From assembly GCA_021234155.1 (NCBI GenBank), contig JAJEKV010000039.1, positions 11,669,077 to 11,733,076 on the forward strand: a stretch of DNA of 64,000 bases, in the 5' to 3' direction. The notes below the pieces were generated by a model. It had not been told where the DNA came from, did not search any database, and worked only from the letters and a program-made list of their open reading frames with translations. Source of the stretch: Isoetes taiwanensis (taxonomy: Eukaryota > Streptophyta > Lycopodiopsida > Isoetales > Isoetaceae). Of the stretch, positions 45,401 through 55,448 are shown in pieces; positions within the stretch are counted from its first letter, which is position 1; every line of letters starts with the position of its first letter. The translations under genes and the position numbers were made by a program.

Positions 45401-48400
45401 TATTATAGCAACACCTAAGGTGGACAACAACAAAGAGTGGATGAACCAAAAAATAGATGAAAAGTCACCCGTAGTACATTCTTAGCTAAATCTAAAATCG
45501 TTGTTGTATTCATAGTTAGAAGCATGTGCTTGTATATGTTGTAAGTCAAACCTGAACTTGCAGTTAACTCATAGGTAAAAGCATGCATTTGTGTTGCAGC
45601 TACAAGCTTAAGCACATGTTCTAGTTAATGTTTACTACCATCTTAATCATTCCAGTCACAGTTGCAATTGCAGGTGGAAGCTTACAGTTGTTTGTTGCAG
45701 ATGTGTCATGCTTTACTATTTACAGTCTCAGTCTCAGCCATGGTGCACCACGCCTTAGTAGTTGCAGATTCAGCCACAGTCATAGTGAGAGAGTGTGTCA
45801 TGCAGTTGCAGCTTCCAGCTTGAAGCTTGTGTCCCATAGGTCAAAGTCACAGCTTGCAGCTTGAAGCTTGTGTCCCATAGGTCACAGTTGCAGGTTCCAG
45901 CTTGAAGCGTGTGTCATAGGTCAATCATACAGCTTGCAGCTTGAAGCTTCTGTCCCATAGGTCAAAGTTACAGCTTGCAACTTGTGTCTTATAGCTGCAA
46001 GTTAATGGCAGTCAATTGTTTATCTAATTTATTCAATATTCTAATTTAGTGTCTCTTTGTGTTTTAGAGATGTCGAGGATATTGGAGGAATGGATTTCTA
46101 TTGCAGAACATGATGTGAACAAGCTGACTATCGAACTGCAACTAAGTGACGAAAAGTGCAGTGTCATCAAAGAAAATATTAAAGGTTTGGAAGCTAGGCA
46201 GGTTAGTGTGGCCAATGAGATTAAGAAGTACCAAGATTTGTGCACAAAGCTCTCAAGTGCAGCGAAGGAGGGTGTAGCTTTGAAGCAAGCTCTCGATGAC
46301 TTACTGAATTCAGAGATTTCTAGAGATGTCGAGTTGGAGCAGCTAAACAAATTGAGGCCCTGCCTTATGAGGCTGTTGGCATCTCGATCCAGCATGTGCA
46401 AACCTTTTGAGTTCGATCCTTGTTTGCCTACCCAAACACCGGTCGTTGTTGTTCATAAATTTGAATGAAGCATGCCCATTTTGTAACAGGTCACTGACAT
46501 TGGATGATATGCTCTTGCCAATCATTATTGTGGAGTGTAGACATGCATATCATGTGGCATGTTGCGTAGTGCATTTCAGGTAGCATCTTCCCATGCCATT
46601 ATTTTCTGAATGAATTTTTCTAACAGTGTTTTTTTTTTTGCAGTTGCTCTACAATATGTTGTTATACCGATTGTGGATATAACATGTCAAAATCATGGCT
46701 GTCTTTTCTTGGATTAAAGGGGTGCCAGGAGTCCAACATTAGCATAACCCTAGATTCGCACGGTTGGTTGTATTCATTATTTTCAGCTCACACAAGATAA
46801 CTTAATGAATGTTACTTGCATATGGAAACAGAGAAATCGAGAATGAAAGGTGTTAGCTCCACCCCGGCCTCCATATCATATCCCAAGGAACATAAACTTA
46901 TGCCGAGACATTTGAGCACTGCATTAACAACTGGGAAGGGTGCTATGGACATTATTTCTTACAAACAGCAGAAGGACAATGATGGTAACAAATCTAAAAA
47001 TGTTTTCTAATGTGCAGGATTTATTGCAGCTTCTAAAAAGCATGACCATGTATATGTTCTTCACATTTGCAAAACACAGATAGTCAAGGACAATCAGCAA
47101 CTGGTTTGGAATTGCACGATAGCTGTACAACTCTGATGTCTTTTGAGCCAAACACTGCAATCTTGAGTCATCCAGATAATTATATGTTCAAATGGACTAG
47201 CTTTTCAAATGTTGTTGCATAGCAATGATTTTTTATTTATGTACATCTAGATATTCAAGGCCACTCATCAAAGATAGGTACTACTGTGGAAGCTGAAGGT
47301 AAAAACAAAGAGTTGATATTTCACGAAGAGAATGAGCCAAAGACGACAATGATATCACCAGGTAATGCATGTTTGGACAAACTAGGTTTCTGCAAAACTT
47401 ATGTGTTTGTTATTACATGTTGTCAATTTAGCTTTCTGTAATGCTTGTAGACTTAAAGAGACCGCAACATGCGAAAGATGTGAGTGACACTGCTTCATCA
47501 CCTTGTGGAAATAAACTGAATGTGGGCAGTCCGCTTGTTGTCAATGGGAAGGCTACTTTGTGTCAATCAAAGTTTGTTGGTGCAGCAGACGATAATAAGG
47601 CCATTGAAACCCATGGTAGTCTTCCCATTTCATCATGTAGTCCAGTTGTGAAGACAAAGAAGGAGACATCTCATCGAACACAATCACAAGAATCTGTTTC
47701 ACCTGGTAATTCTTTGTTATTTTTGTATGAAGTGTCTCGTATTTGTTTATTTAAAGCATTTCCTTCCAGGAAATGCAAGGGCTCTAATGGCTGCAAGGAA
47801 GAAAATTAAACGTAGCGAAGTATTTAGCAGCCCTTCCAAGTCTCCATGTACCAAAAGGATGAAGTCGCATAAAAAGCTTTTGATTTTTGAGCTAGATGGA
47901 GTTTTGCTGAAGCTGTTTGAGAATACTGAGCCATTGCCAAGTTGTGTCATGGATGGTGCAGAACTAAAGCACCTTAATCACACAAAGATAGCTGTATTGC
48001 GCCCGAAGGCTAAGGAGCTTCTAGAGTGGTGCAAGGATAACTTCAAGATTGCCATTTGGACAACAATGAGCAGCACTGCAACTAATCTTATTCTGAATCA
48101 AATGTTTGAAAAAGCTGTTCGAGAAAGCTTACAGTTTACATGGTCTTCAGGTAAGTGCACAAATACGGCATTCAAAGTTGATAGGAAGCCTATTTTGTTG
48201 AAGGAGTTGAGCAAGGTTTATTCTGAAATGAAGGGAGCATTTATGCATCATAACACATTGCTAATCGATGATATGTTGTACCGTGGTTTTAAGAACAGTC
48301 CACATACGATGGTATGCCCTAACACTTATCAACCATCTAGAAGAGATGGTGACTTCTTAATTTGAACATCTAAAACCATGGCTGGAAGGACGGTTAGAAG

Positions 48401-48504
48401 CTGAGAATGTGGAAGTGTATGTTCAGGCCAATCCATTAACTAACTTTCTGGATAAGGCTTCCAAGAAAGCCGTTGATACTCTGAAGAAATACAAGTATTA
48501 CTGA
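42419..48504 (+). CDS. multi-exon FCP1/NIF-type phosphatase-like protein, C-terminal frameshift
   Basis: Exons with consistent phase-1 junctions are 42419-42946, 46068 to about 46440 (coiled-coil, ISIAEHDVNKLTIELQLSDE), 46832-46984, 47080 to about 47105, 47251-47361, 47451-47705 and 47770 to the end. The first exon could instead start at ATG 42424. The last exon holds the HAD/FCP1 core: KLLIFELDGVLLKLF, VLRPKAKELLEWCKDNFKIA, IWTTMSST, KPILLKELSKVYSEM and LLIDDMLYRG. The first, nucleophilic Asp of DxDG is Glu here while the second is kept, the reverse of the gene at 18.4 kb. The frame ends at a TGA at 48363-48365, but the expected C-terminal helix region (HLKPWLEGRLEAENVEVYVQ) continues in another frame to 48504. 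The upstream domains are not recognised. Possible pseudophosphatase or recently broken gene. Confidence 0.55.
44879..44955. repeat. 77-bp hairpin
   Basis: GGCGACAACTTCTCAT at the left pairs with ATGAGAAATGGTCGCC at the right. An inner AAACCCCGCCCTTTCGGGTTTT stem makes a compact GC-rich foldback. It resembles the hairpins at 5.4 and 6.3 kb in style (CCCTAATGAG, TTTTCGAG). Confidence 0.6.
45121..45360. repeat. array of CATCACC-N-GGTGG palindromes
   Basis: Eight or nine short palindromic units of the type GCATCACCC-AACG-GGTGGAG or GCGTCACCCTCGAGGTGG follow one another. They lie at about 45121, 45146, 45187, 45213, 45238, 45262, 45307 and 45331. A larger unit containing AAAAGAAATATGCGTCACCC recurs with a period of 116 bp (45146 and 45262). 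The array lies in the large intron of the phosphatase-like gene. Confidence 0.8.
45690..45995 (+). repeat. degenerate tandem repeat rich in CAGCTTGAAGCTTGTG
   Basis: Units such as GCAGCTTGAAGCTTGTGTCC followed by CATAGGTCAMAGT recur about five times at 38-56 bp spacing. Internal AGCTTGMAGCTT is itself partly palindromic. Intronic. Confidence 0.75.
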
Positions 48505-49824
48505 CATTTATCCTGTTGTAATTGCTTCAGTTTATTCAATATAACTCTTTCTCACTTTACATTCTTTCTGATTTTGCTTTTATCAGATTACAATGTTACG
48601 TGATTTGTTATTGATTTGGAATCATTGTATTGATATTGATGCATTTCTTGTAAACATTGTATGTTATTCTCAAACCAGAGATTTCAAAATCATTCATTGC
48701 ATTCTGCACTTTGTTCATTAGATTGAAATAGATAGAATAGATTGTGCAATTGAATATGCAATTGATAACTAACATTGTATGTTATTCTCAAACCACAGAT
48801 TTCAAAATGCCTTGGATGCATTTGTGTATGCAATTGTTTCTGCACTTTCTGCACTTTGTTTATGCAATTTGTTCATTGCATTTGTTTATGCAATTTGTTC
48901 AGGTTTAGGACTTATTTTGCTTGCAAGTTCAGAGACTCTAACATCAAAGTCTTTTGGTTTCTCATCATTGAAGTATACTGTATCAGTCTCTGCACTTAAC
49001 CTATTTTATAGCCACTTAACTCACACAAACCCAGCCAACAACTGCACGTAACAACCTAGCCACACTGCTTGCACAGCACCAGCGAACTATTATTGTGTTA
49101 AAATCAAAGTTAAACCTGGAGGATCAACTCAGGGTTTAGGGTTGAGGGAGAAATATTGCATGCAGGTATAAAAAGACAGAACAGTACAAGGGAGAAACAG
49201 TAATATATTATCATAATATGTATCAAGTGTTTACATTTGGAATCATAAGTTACTCATTCAAGAGCTTACAGGAAAAAGTTCACTTAGAAAAAGCTTAAAT
49301 CCAAAACTTCTTTACACAAAAAACATCATTTACACAAAAATTTGTCCAGGTAGCCGAGAAAGCCATATATCCAGGTAGCCGAGAAATCCATAGAACCGAG
49401 AAGATAGAAGTTCATGAACGCGAAGGCATCATCAGCTGAACATGAAGGTCATCGCCAGAAGCTTCAATGTGCATCTCCAGAAGGCGTTCATCAGTTGCAT
49501 GCACACGGTCTATCCACTGCTGGACCTTAGATGAGACTGCAGCTCCTTTTCTTTGCAGCCGATTCACCTCCAGACAAGAGAATTTAGCCACAATCTTCAG
49601 TTTAGTGCCCTCACGGCGGTGGCTGGAAGCAACGGACTCCTCCATTGGCACCCTGGCAGTAAACTTGATCCTCGCCATAGAAGAGTGGCGAGTGATCGTT
49701 CCTGTTGCAACGAAGAGTGAAAATGAAGAGTGAACGATTCTGCTGCTGCATGCAAACTTAAAAGCACGCCTCAAAAGTCGAGCCCAACATTCGTATGGGG
49801 TGTTGGGGTATTTTATGAAAGCAC
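48505..49824. other. 3' flank of the phosphatase-like gene up to the copia element
   Basis: CATTGTATGTTATTCTCAAA occurs twice (about 48655 and 48773), each with ATTTCAAAAT. TGCAATTTGTTCA-type words recur at 48830-48905. A minus-strand frame (MARIKFTARVPMEESVASSH, start near 49679, stop 49412) could encode an 88-residue protein; I recognise no family and do not rely on it. Confidence 0.35.
49820..49824. repeat. target-site duplication, left copy (AGCAC)
   Basis: AGCAC directly precedes the 5' LTR and recurs at 55449-55453 directly after the 3' LTR, the 5-bp duplication expected of LTR-retrotransposon integration. Confidence 0.9.
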
Positions 49825-50499
49825 TGTTGGTATTTGGTCAGCTTCAGGTTGATAATCAAGTGCATGGTTGCCTCACACAAGGTTGAAAATCCATGGTGCC
49901 TAAGGTTGATTCAAACATTCGAACATTTGAAGTGTTTATTGCTTATTTTTCTAAACCTAAGCTTCAATGGTTGAGAAAAGCCCGTTTCTTCTAATGTGCA
50001 TGTGGGATAATTCCTGAGGTGTCGATTTTCTCACGTATGCCTGTGGGATAATGAAGAACACGGTTTTCTCCTAGTTTAGCAAGTTGATCTGGCCCCTACA
50101 CCGTCGGAATGAAGATATATATGCTCGAGAAGGAGCGAGCAAGGTGGGGACGTTAACACAGAAGATTTCGAGGCCGGATTAGCAGAGGAATAGTTCGTGG
50201 TCAACCCAGCTACAGTATTTTGGTCAATACTGTAGCTACAGTAACTATGCTACAGTGATTTCAATGGTTTACTAGTTTAAGTTATTGTTTAAACCATCTA
50301 GAAAAGGACTATTATGATCATGAAGTGATTTTATGATTATTGCTAGATGATTTTCACTTGAACTATTACTTGCACTTGTTTTCAATAGACTTGGGATTAG
50401 AGACCACCTTTTGGCTCCCAAGGTTGAATAAAGATTTGTGAAACAAGTAGTCTTTCAAGTTATCTTGCTAGGCATATTGAGAAGCACATTTTTCTAACA
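49825..50499 (+). repeat. 5' LTR of the copia element
   Basis: 675 bp, TG...CA ends. It has a TATA-like TATATATG at 50116-50123 and AATAAA at 50427-50432, suggesting transcription start and polyadenylation inside the LTR. A hairpin CTACAGTATT/AATACTGTAG lies at 50210-50235, followed by more CTACAGT words. Confidence 0.93.
50116..50123 (+). promoter_or_regulatory. TATA-like element in the 5' LTR
   Basis: TATATATG sits about 310 bp before the AATAAA, a usual U3/R layout. The same site is at 55065-55072 in the 3' LTR. Confidence 0.45.
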
Positions 50500-50501
50500 A
50501 T

Positions 50502-50514
50502 TGGTATCAGAGCC
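50502..50514 (+). promoter_or_regulatory. primer-binding site for initiator methionine tRNA
   Basis: TGGTATCAGAGCC begins two bases after the 5' LTR and is complementary to the 3' end of plant initiator tRNA-Met, the normal primer of plant copia elements. Confidence 0.93.
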
Positions 50515-50521
50515 AGCAGAC

Positions 50522-53500
50522 ATGTCTAGCAGATTTGGAGCTAGTCTTCTGAATCAGGTGGAGGTTTACAAAGGTGGACCTGGCTTCCAAGTATGGAAGG
50601 ATGCCATGATCCATATTTTAGAAGTAGAAGATCTTTGGGAACTGGTAGATCCTACCAGTCAAGTGGCTGTAAGCACTGGAGCTTTGGTGAGATCTGGTTC
50701 AGCAGAATCAGTGGCAGGAGGAGCTGGCAAATCCTCTGAAGGTGCAGGCACAGCAAGTGGAACAGCAGGAGCAGGGGCAAGTACCCTGGCTGGAGCAGCT
50801 AGTGCAGGAAAATCAATACGAGCAAAAATTAAAGAGGCTCAAGGTATTATTTCTTGCAAAGTTAGTCCTACTATTAGATTGAAATTGAGATCTCTTAGTC
50901 CTAAGGACATGTGGAAGTTCTTATTGAATCATTATGAAGAAAAAACAGCTTCACAAATGGATTTATTAGAAAATGAGTTAAGGAACTTGAAAATCACAGA
51001 AGAGGAAGATGTAGTTGAATTCTTTAACAAGTTTGATAATATGATAGCAGACCTAGCTGGAGCAGGTACTATCATATCTGAAAGGAGTCAAGTACTTCAA
51101 ATTTCTAGAGCCATAAGTGATAATGAAAACTTGGCCTTGTTTGTTAGAAATACATGTAAAACTAAGGAAGAGGCTGAAAACCTACTGAGAACAGAGTGGG
51201 AACAGAAAAAGATTCTGAGACGAAGTCAAGAAAACCCTGAAGTCTTAATGATCAAGAAAAAAGAAAAGGGTATATGCTATTATTGCCATGAGCAGGGCCA
51301 TTATAAGAATGAATGCCCTAAATTAAGAAAAGAAAAAGAGTTTAACTGTTTTAATTGTGGAGGAAGAGGGCATATGGCTGCAAAATGCCCTTCTCCTAAG
51401 AACTCTGGAAGGGGAAGGGGAAGCAGTTCAAATAGAGGTCGAGGAAGGAACCCTGAAAAAACATTTGTAGCCCGAGAGGTTGAAGAGAAGAACAAAGCTG
51501 AGATTGGTGATTCAGATGAAGAGGTAACCAATGCTTTTGCTGTTGTTCAAGAAAATTATAAACCTGACAACTCTGATTTATTTGTAGTTGATTCTGGAGC
51601 TGAAAGATCAGTTGTAAAGTCAACTGAGATGCTTAGAAATTTGTCTACTACAAATTCTAAGCAAATTCAAGTTGGAAATGGAGCTCTAACTGAGATTCAG
51701 GGTAAAGGATTATTACAACTTGAAGATCTGGAGGGGAACATTGTAAATATAGAAGATGTGTTGTGTGTGCCAGTTATTATTAAGAATCTGATTTCTGTGA
51801 GTCAGCTTGTAGACTTGGGGTACAAAATTACTTTTGACTCCAAAGAATGTAATGTTCTTATGAATGGAATTCTAAAATTTCGAGCAAAGAGGATGGGGAA
51901 TTTATTTCAAATGCATGGTCTTATGGCAAACAATGTAAACATAATTCAAGAAGCAGATTTAGAATTATGGCATAACAGGCTAGCACATACACATTATCAC
52001 AATCTAAGAACTTTACAGAAGCTTGGAGTTATAAACTGCAGTGACACAGGAAAGGAAGATCCATTATGTGAAGGATGTGCAGTTGGGAAATTGAATAGAC
52101 TACCTTTCAAAAGAAGGGAATCAAAGACAAAACAAGTTTTAGAACTCATTCATACAGACCTATGTGGCCCCTTGAATGTAAAAAGTAGGACAAATCATAG
52201 ATACTTCATTACATTCATTGATGACTATAGCAGAAAATGCACAATCTATTGCTTGACAAGAAAATCTCAAGCATTACAAGCATTCAAACAATTTGTGGCT
52301 GAAGTTGAAAGAGAAACTGGTCTAAAAATCAAATGTGTTAGATCTGACCGAGGAGGAGAATACCTATCACAAAAGTTTAGAAGTTTTTGCATTAATCATG
52401 GCATCAAAAGACAACTAACTTGCAGATTTAGTCCTCAACAAAATGGAACTGCTGAAAGGAAAAATAGGACAATTTTGGATGCAGTAAGGGCAATGCTTAA
52501 ACAAAGTGGTTTACCAAGAAACTTATGGGAGGAGGCTTTGAGAACTGCAATCCGAATTCAAAACATGCTACCATCTGCAAGTATAAAAGGTAAGATACCT
52601 AATCTAGTTTGGAATCCAAATGAAAGATTAAATTTTGACTGGCTCAAAACATATGGTTGTTTATGTTATGTACACAAGCCAATAGAATTGAGAAAGAAGT
52701 TGGATGATAAAGCAGAGATAGGTTTCTTAGTGGGATATGACACTGAATCAAAAGGCTACAGAATTTTTATACCAGAAAAGCAAACCATTATTATTAGCAG
52801 AGACGTCTTATTCAATGAAAAGGTTGCCTATAAAAATAGATACAAAAAAGGAGTCAAAATCCAGGAGCAAAGTTCTGATGTAAATAAGAACAAGGTAGAT
52901 CTGGATGATGATGAAGATAATGAAAAGAATGATGTCTCAGACACTTGTTCAGACATGGAACATATAAGTGCAGAAAATGGGGAAAAGGAAACTACTGTGG
53001 TACCAGCTGAAAATATACCTGAGGCAGAAAATGTTCAAGAAAATATGGGAAGAAAAAGAAAAACTCAAGCTCAAAGATTAATTGAGGAGGCAGGGTTAGG
53101 AGAAATGCAATATGGAAGAACTGAACAAGGTAGAAGCAGACGAATTGAAAGGAAAAAAGAGGAAGAGGAAATACCTTATGAACAGATTATGACCATTCTA
53201 GAAAATGAGCTAATACCAGAAACCTTTGAAGAAGTGCAAAATAGTGTGAATAAAATTGAATGGTTAAAAGCCATGGAAGATGAGTTGACATCTTTTGAAG
53301 ACACAAAAACCTATGATCTGGTCAAACCAGAAAAGGGGAAAAATATTATTGGAAGCAAGTGGATTTTCAGAATAAAACAGAACCCTGATGGTACAAGGAA
53401 ATACAAAGCTAGGTTAGTAGCACAAGGATTTACTCAAAAAAGGGGAAGAGATTATGAGGAGACATACTCTCCAATTGTCAAACTTACTAGCATTAGAATT

Positions 53501-54757
53501 CTTTTGGCAATGGCAAATGCTCTAGGTTTGGAACTACATCACATGGATGTAAAAACTGCTTTCTTAAATGCTATCCTTGAAGAAGAAGCATACATGAAAC
53601 AGCCACCTGGATTTGAAAAAGATAAAAACATGGTCTGGAAATTAAACAGGGCAGTCTATGGTCTAAAACAATCTCCAAGAGAATGGTATCTATGCATGGA
53701 TCATTTCTTGAAGGAACAAAGTTTTGAAAAATTAAAAAATGATGGAAACCTGTACAGATTTGAAAAAGAAGATAATTTTTGCATCATTGCACTTTATGTG
53801 GATGATTGCATTATGGTAGCAAATTCTATGAGATTATTGGATGAATGCAAAAATATTCTGAAATCACGTTTTCAAATGACTGATCTTGGTGAGTTGAAGA
53901 AGTTTCTAGGAATAGATGTGGTCAGAAACAAACAAGAAAAGACATTAAAGTTGAGCCAAAGTAAACATGTGGAAAACATGCTGGAGAGATTTAATCTGGC
54001 AAATGCAAATGCAGCAAAAATTCCAATGCTACCAGGCCACAGGTTGACTGACAATCAAGAGCAAACTGATAAAGAAATAGCAGACATGGAATTCATTCCC
54101 TATAGGGCATTAGTTGGCTGTTTACTATACTTGGCAAATAGTACCAGGCCTGATATAGCATATGCAGTAAACATATTAAGTAGAAGATGTCATAATCCTA
54201 CTAAGGAACTCTGGGAAGCTGGAAAACGAGTGCTCAAATACTTGAAAGGTACTCAGAATCATGGAATTTGTTATACCTCTGACAATTTGAAATTACTTGC
54301 ATATAGTGATGCAGATTGGGGAGGTGACTTGGAATGTAGAAAGTCAACTTCAGGTTATGCAATTTTTCTGGCTGGAGGAGTTGTTACTTGGAGATGCAAA
54401 AAACAGTCAGCCATAGCCATGAGTTCTGCTGAAGCAGAATATGCAGCTGCCTCTCTAGTAGCCAAGGAGATTGCTTGGTTGAAAAGGTTATTAAATGAAC
54501 TAAATTGTGAACAGGTTGAAGCCACTGAAATCTTCACAGATAGTCAAAGTTGTATTGCAATAGTGAAAAACCCAGTTGCACATGAGAGAACAAAACACAT
54601 CGAACTCAACATCCACTTTATCAGAGATTTAGCAGAAAAGAAGGTTATTCAAATGAGGTATATAAAGACTGGAGATCAAACAGCTGACATCTTAACTAAA
54701 GCTTTGGCTGAGAATAAATTCAATCAGTTCAGAAACTGTCTTAATGTTATCAACTAA
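50522..54757 (+). CDS. copia Gag-Pol polyprotein, intact
   Basis: An uninterrupted frame of about 1,411 residues. I chose the ATG at 50522-50524 as the first in frame after the PBS. In order: Gag (UBN2-like LRSLSPKDMWKFLLNHYEEK) after an Ala/Gly/Ser-rich insert; two zinc knuckles CYYCHEQGHYKNEC (about 251) and CFNCGGRGHMAAKC (about 276); aspartic protease VVDSGAERS (about 356); integrase HHCC zinc site (WHNRLAHTHYH ... CEGCAVGK) and DDE core (HTDLCGP, RSDRGGEY, NGTAERKNRT); reverse transcriptase with QGFTQKRGRDYEETYSPIVK and YVDD (about 1092); RNase H with SDADWGGD, SSAEAEYAA and TDSQSC. All key catalytic residues I can check are present, so the element may be autonomous. There is no env-like frame. 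Confidence 0.95.
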   Translation: MSSRFGASLLNQVEVYKGGPGFQVWKDAMIHILEVEDLWELVDPTSQVAVSTGALVRSGSAESVAGGAGKSSEGAGTASGTAGAGASTLAGAASAGKSIRAKIKEAQGIISCKVSPTIRLKLRSLSPKDMWKFLLNHYEEKTASQMDLLENELRNLKITEEEDVVEFFNKFDNMIADLAGAGTIISERSQVLQISRAISDNENLALFVRNTCKTKEEAENLLRTEWEQKKILRRSQENPEVLMIKKKEKGICYYCHEQGHYKNECPKLRKEKEFNCFNCGGRGHMAAKCPSPKNSGRGRGSSSNRGRGRNPEKTFVAREVEEKNKAEIGDSDEEVTNAFAVVQENYKPDNSDLFVVDSGAERSVVKSTEMLRNLSTTNSKQIQVGNGALTEIQGKGLLQLEDLEGNIVNIEDVLCVPVIIKNLISVSQLVDLGYKITFDSKECNVLMNGILKFRAKRMGNLFQMHGLMANNVNIIQEADLELWHNRLAHTHYHNLRTLQKLGVINCSDTGKEDPLCEGCAVGKLNRLPFKRRESKTKQVLELIHTDLCGPLNVKSRTNHRYFITFIDDYSRKCTIYCLTRKSQALQAFKQFVAEVERETGLKIKCVRSDRGGEYLSQKFRSFCINHGIKRQLTCRFSPQQNGTAERKNRTILDAVRAMLKQSGLPRNLWEEALRTAIRIQNMLPSASIKGKIPNLVWNPNERLNFDWLKTYGCLCYVHKPIELRKKLDDKAEIGFLVGYDTESKGYRIFIPEKQTIIISRDVLFNEKVAYKNRYKKGVKIQEQSSDVNKNKVDLDDDEDNEKNDVSDTCSDMEHISAENGEKETTVVPAENIPEAENVQENMGRKRKTQAQRLIEEAGLGEMQYGRTEQGRSRRIERKKEEEEIPYEQIMTILENELIPETFEEVQNSVNKIEWLKAMEDELTSFEDTKTYDLVKPEKGKNIIGSKWIFRIKQNPDGTRKYKARLVAQGFTQKRGRDYEETYSPIVKLTSIRILLAMANALGLELHHMDVKTAFLNAILEEEAYMKQPPGFEKDKNMVWKLNRAVYGLKQSPREWYLCMDHFLKEQSFEKLKNDGNLYRFEKEDNFCIIALYVDDCIMVANSMRLLDECKNILKSRFQMTDLGELKKFLGIDVVRNKQEKTLKLSQSKHVENMLERFNLANANAAKIPMLPGHRLTDNQEQTDKEIADMEFIPYRALVGCLLYLANSTRPDIAYAVNILSRRCHNPTKELWEAGKRVLKYLKGTQNHGICYTSDNLKLLAYSDADWGGDLECRKSTSGYAIFLAGGVVTWRCKKQSAIAMSSAEAEYAAASLVAKEIAWLKRLLNELNCEQVEATEIFTDSQSCIAIVKNPVAHERTKHIELNIHFIRDLAEKKVIQMRYIKTGDQTADILTKALAENKFNQFRNCLNVIN

Positions 54758-54759
54758 AG

Positions 54760-54773
54760 AAGCTGAGGAGGAG
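54760..54773 (+). promoter_or_regulatory. polypurine tract
   Basis: The purine-rich stretch ending GAGGAGGAG directly abuts the 3' LTR and would prime plus-strand DNA synthesis. Confidence 0.8.
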
Positions 54774-55448
54774 TGTTGGTATTTGGTCAGCTTCAGGTTG
54801 ATAATCAAGTGCATGGTTACCTCACACAAGGTTGAAAATCCATGGTGCCTAAGGTTGATTCAAACATTCGAACATTTGAAGTGTTTATTGCTTATTTTTC
54901 TAAACCTAAGCTTCAATGGTTGAGAAAAGCCCGTTTCTTCTAATGTGCATGTGGGATAATTCCTGAGGTGTCGATTTTCTCACGTATGCCTGTGGGATAA
55001 TGAAGAACACGGTTTTCTCCTAGTTTAGCAAGTTGATCTGGCCCCTACACCGTCGGAATGAAGATATATATGCTCGAGAAGGAGCGAGCAAGGTGGGGAC
55101 GTTAACACAGAAGATTTCGAGGCCGGATTAGCAGAGGAATAGTTCGTGGTCAACCCAGCTACAGTATTTTGGTCAATACTGTAGCTACAGTAACTATGCT
55201 ACAGTGATTTCAATGGTTTACTAGTTTAAGTTATTGTTTAAACCATCTAGAAAAGGACTATTATGATCATGAAGTGATTTTATGATTATTGCTAGATGAT
55301 TTTCACTTGAACTATTACTTGCACTTGTTTTCAATAGACTTGGGATTAGAGACCACCTTTTGGCTCCCAAGGTTGAATAAAGATTTGTGAAACAAGTAGT
55401 CTTTCAAGTTATCTTGCTAGGCATATTGAGAAGCACATTTTTCTAACA
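54774..55448 (+). repeat. 3' LTR of the copia element
   Basis: 675 bp, same length as the 5' LTR, with one base difference seen. It ends CTAACA and is followed by AGCAC. Confidence 0.93.

Larger units (their letters stand above)
49825..55448 (+). mobile_element. intact Ty1/copia LTR retrotransposon, very young
   Basis: Two 675-bp LTRs (49825-50499, 54774-55448) begin TGTTGG and end CTAACA. A PBS, one uninterrupted polyprotein and a polypurine tract lie between, with AGCAC duplicated on both sides. Reading the LTRs against each other I found one difference, G at 49870 versus A at 54819. Since LTRs are identical at insertion, the element is recent. The domain order protease-integrase-RT-RNase H makes it copia, not gypsy. 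Confidence 0.95.

Noticed and set aside
49412-49679. Histone-like or transcription-factor gene suggested by MARIKFTARV
   Set aside because: Only the first few residues recall a histone tail; the rest shows no histone fold and no known domain.
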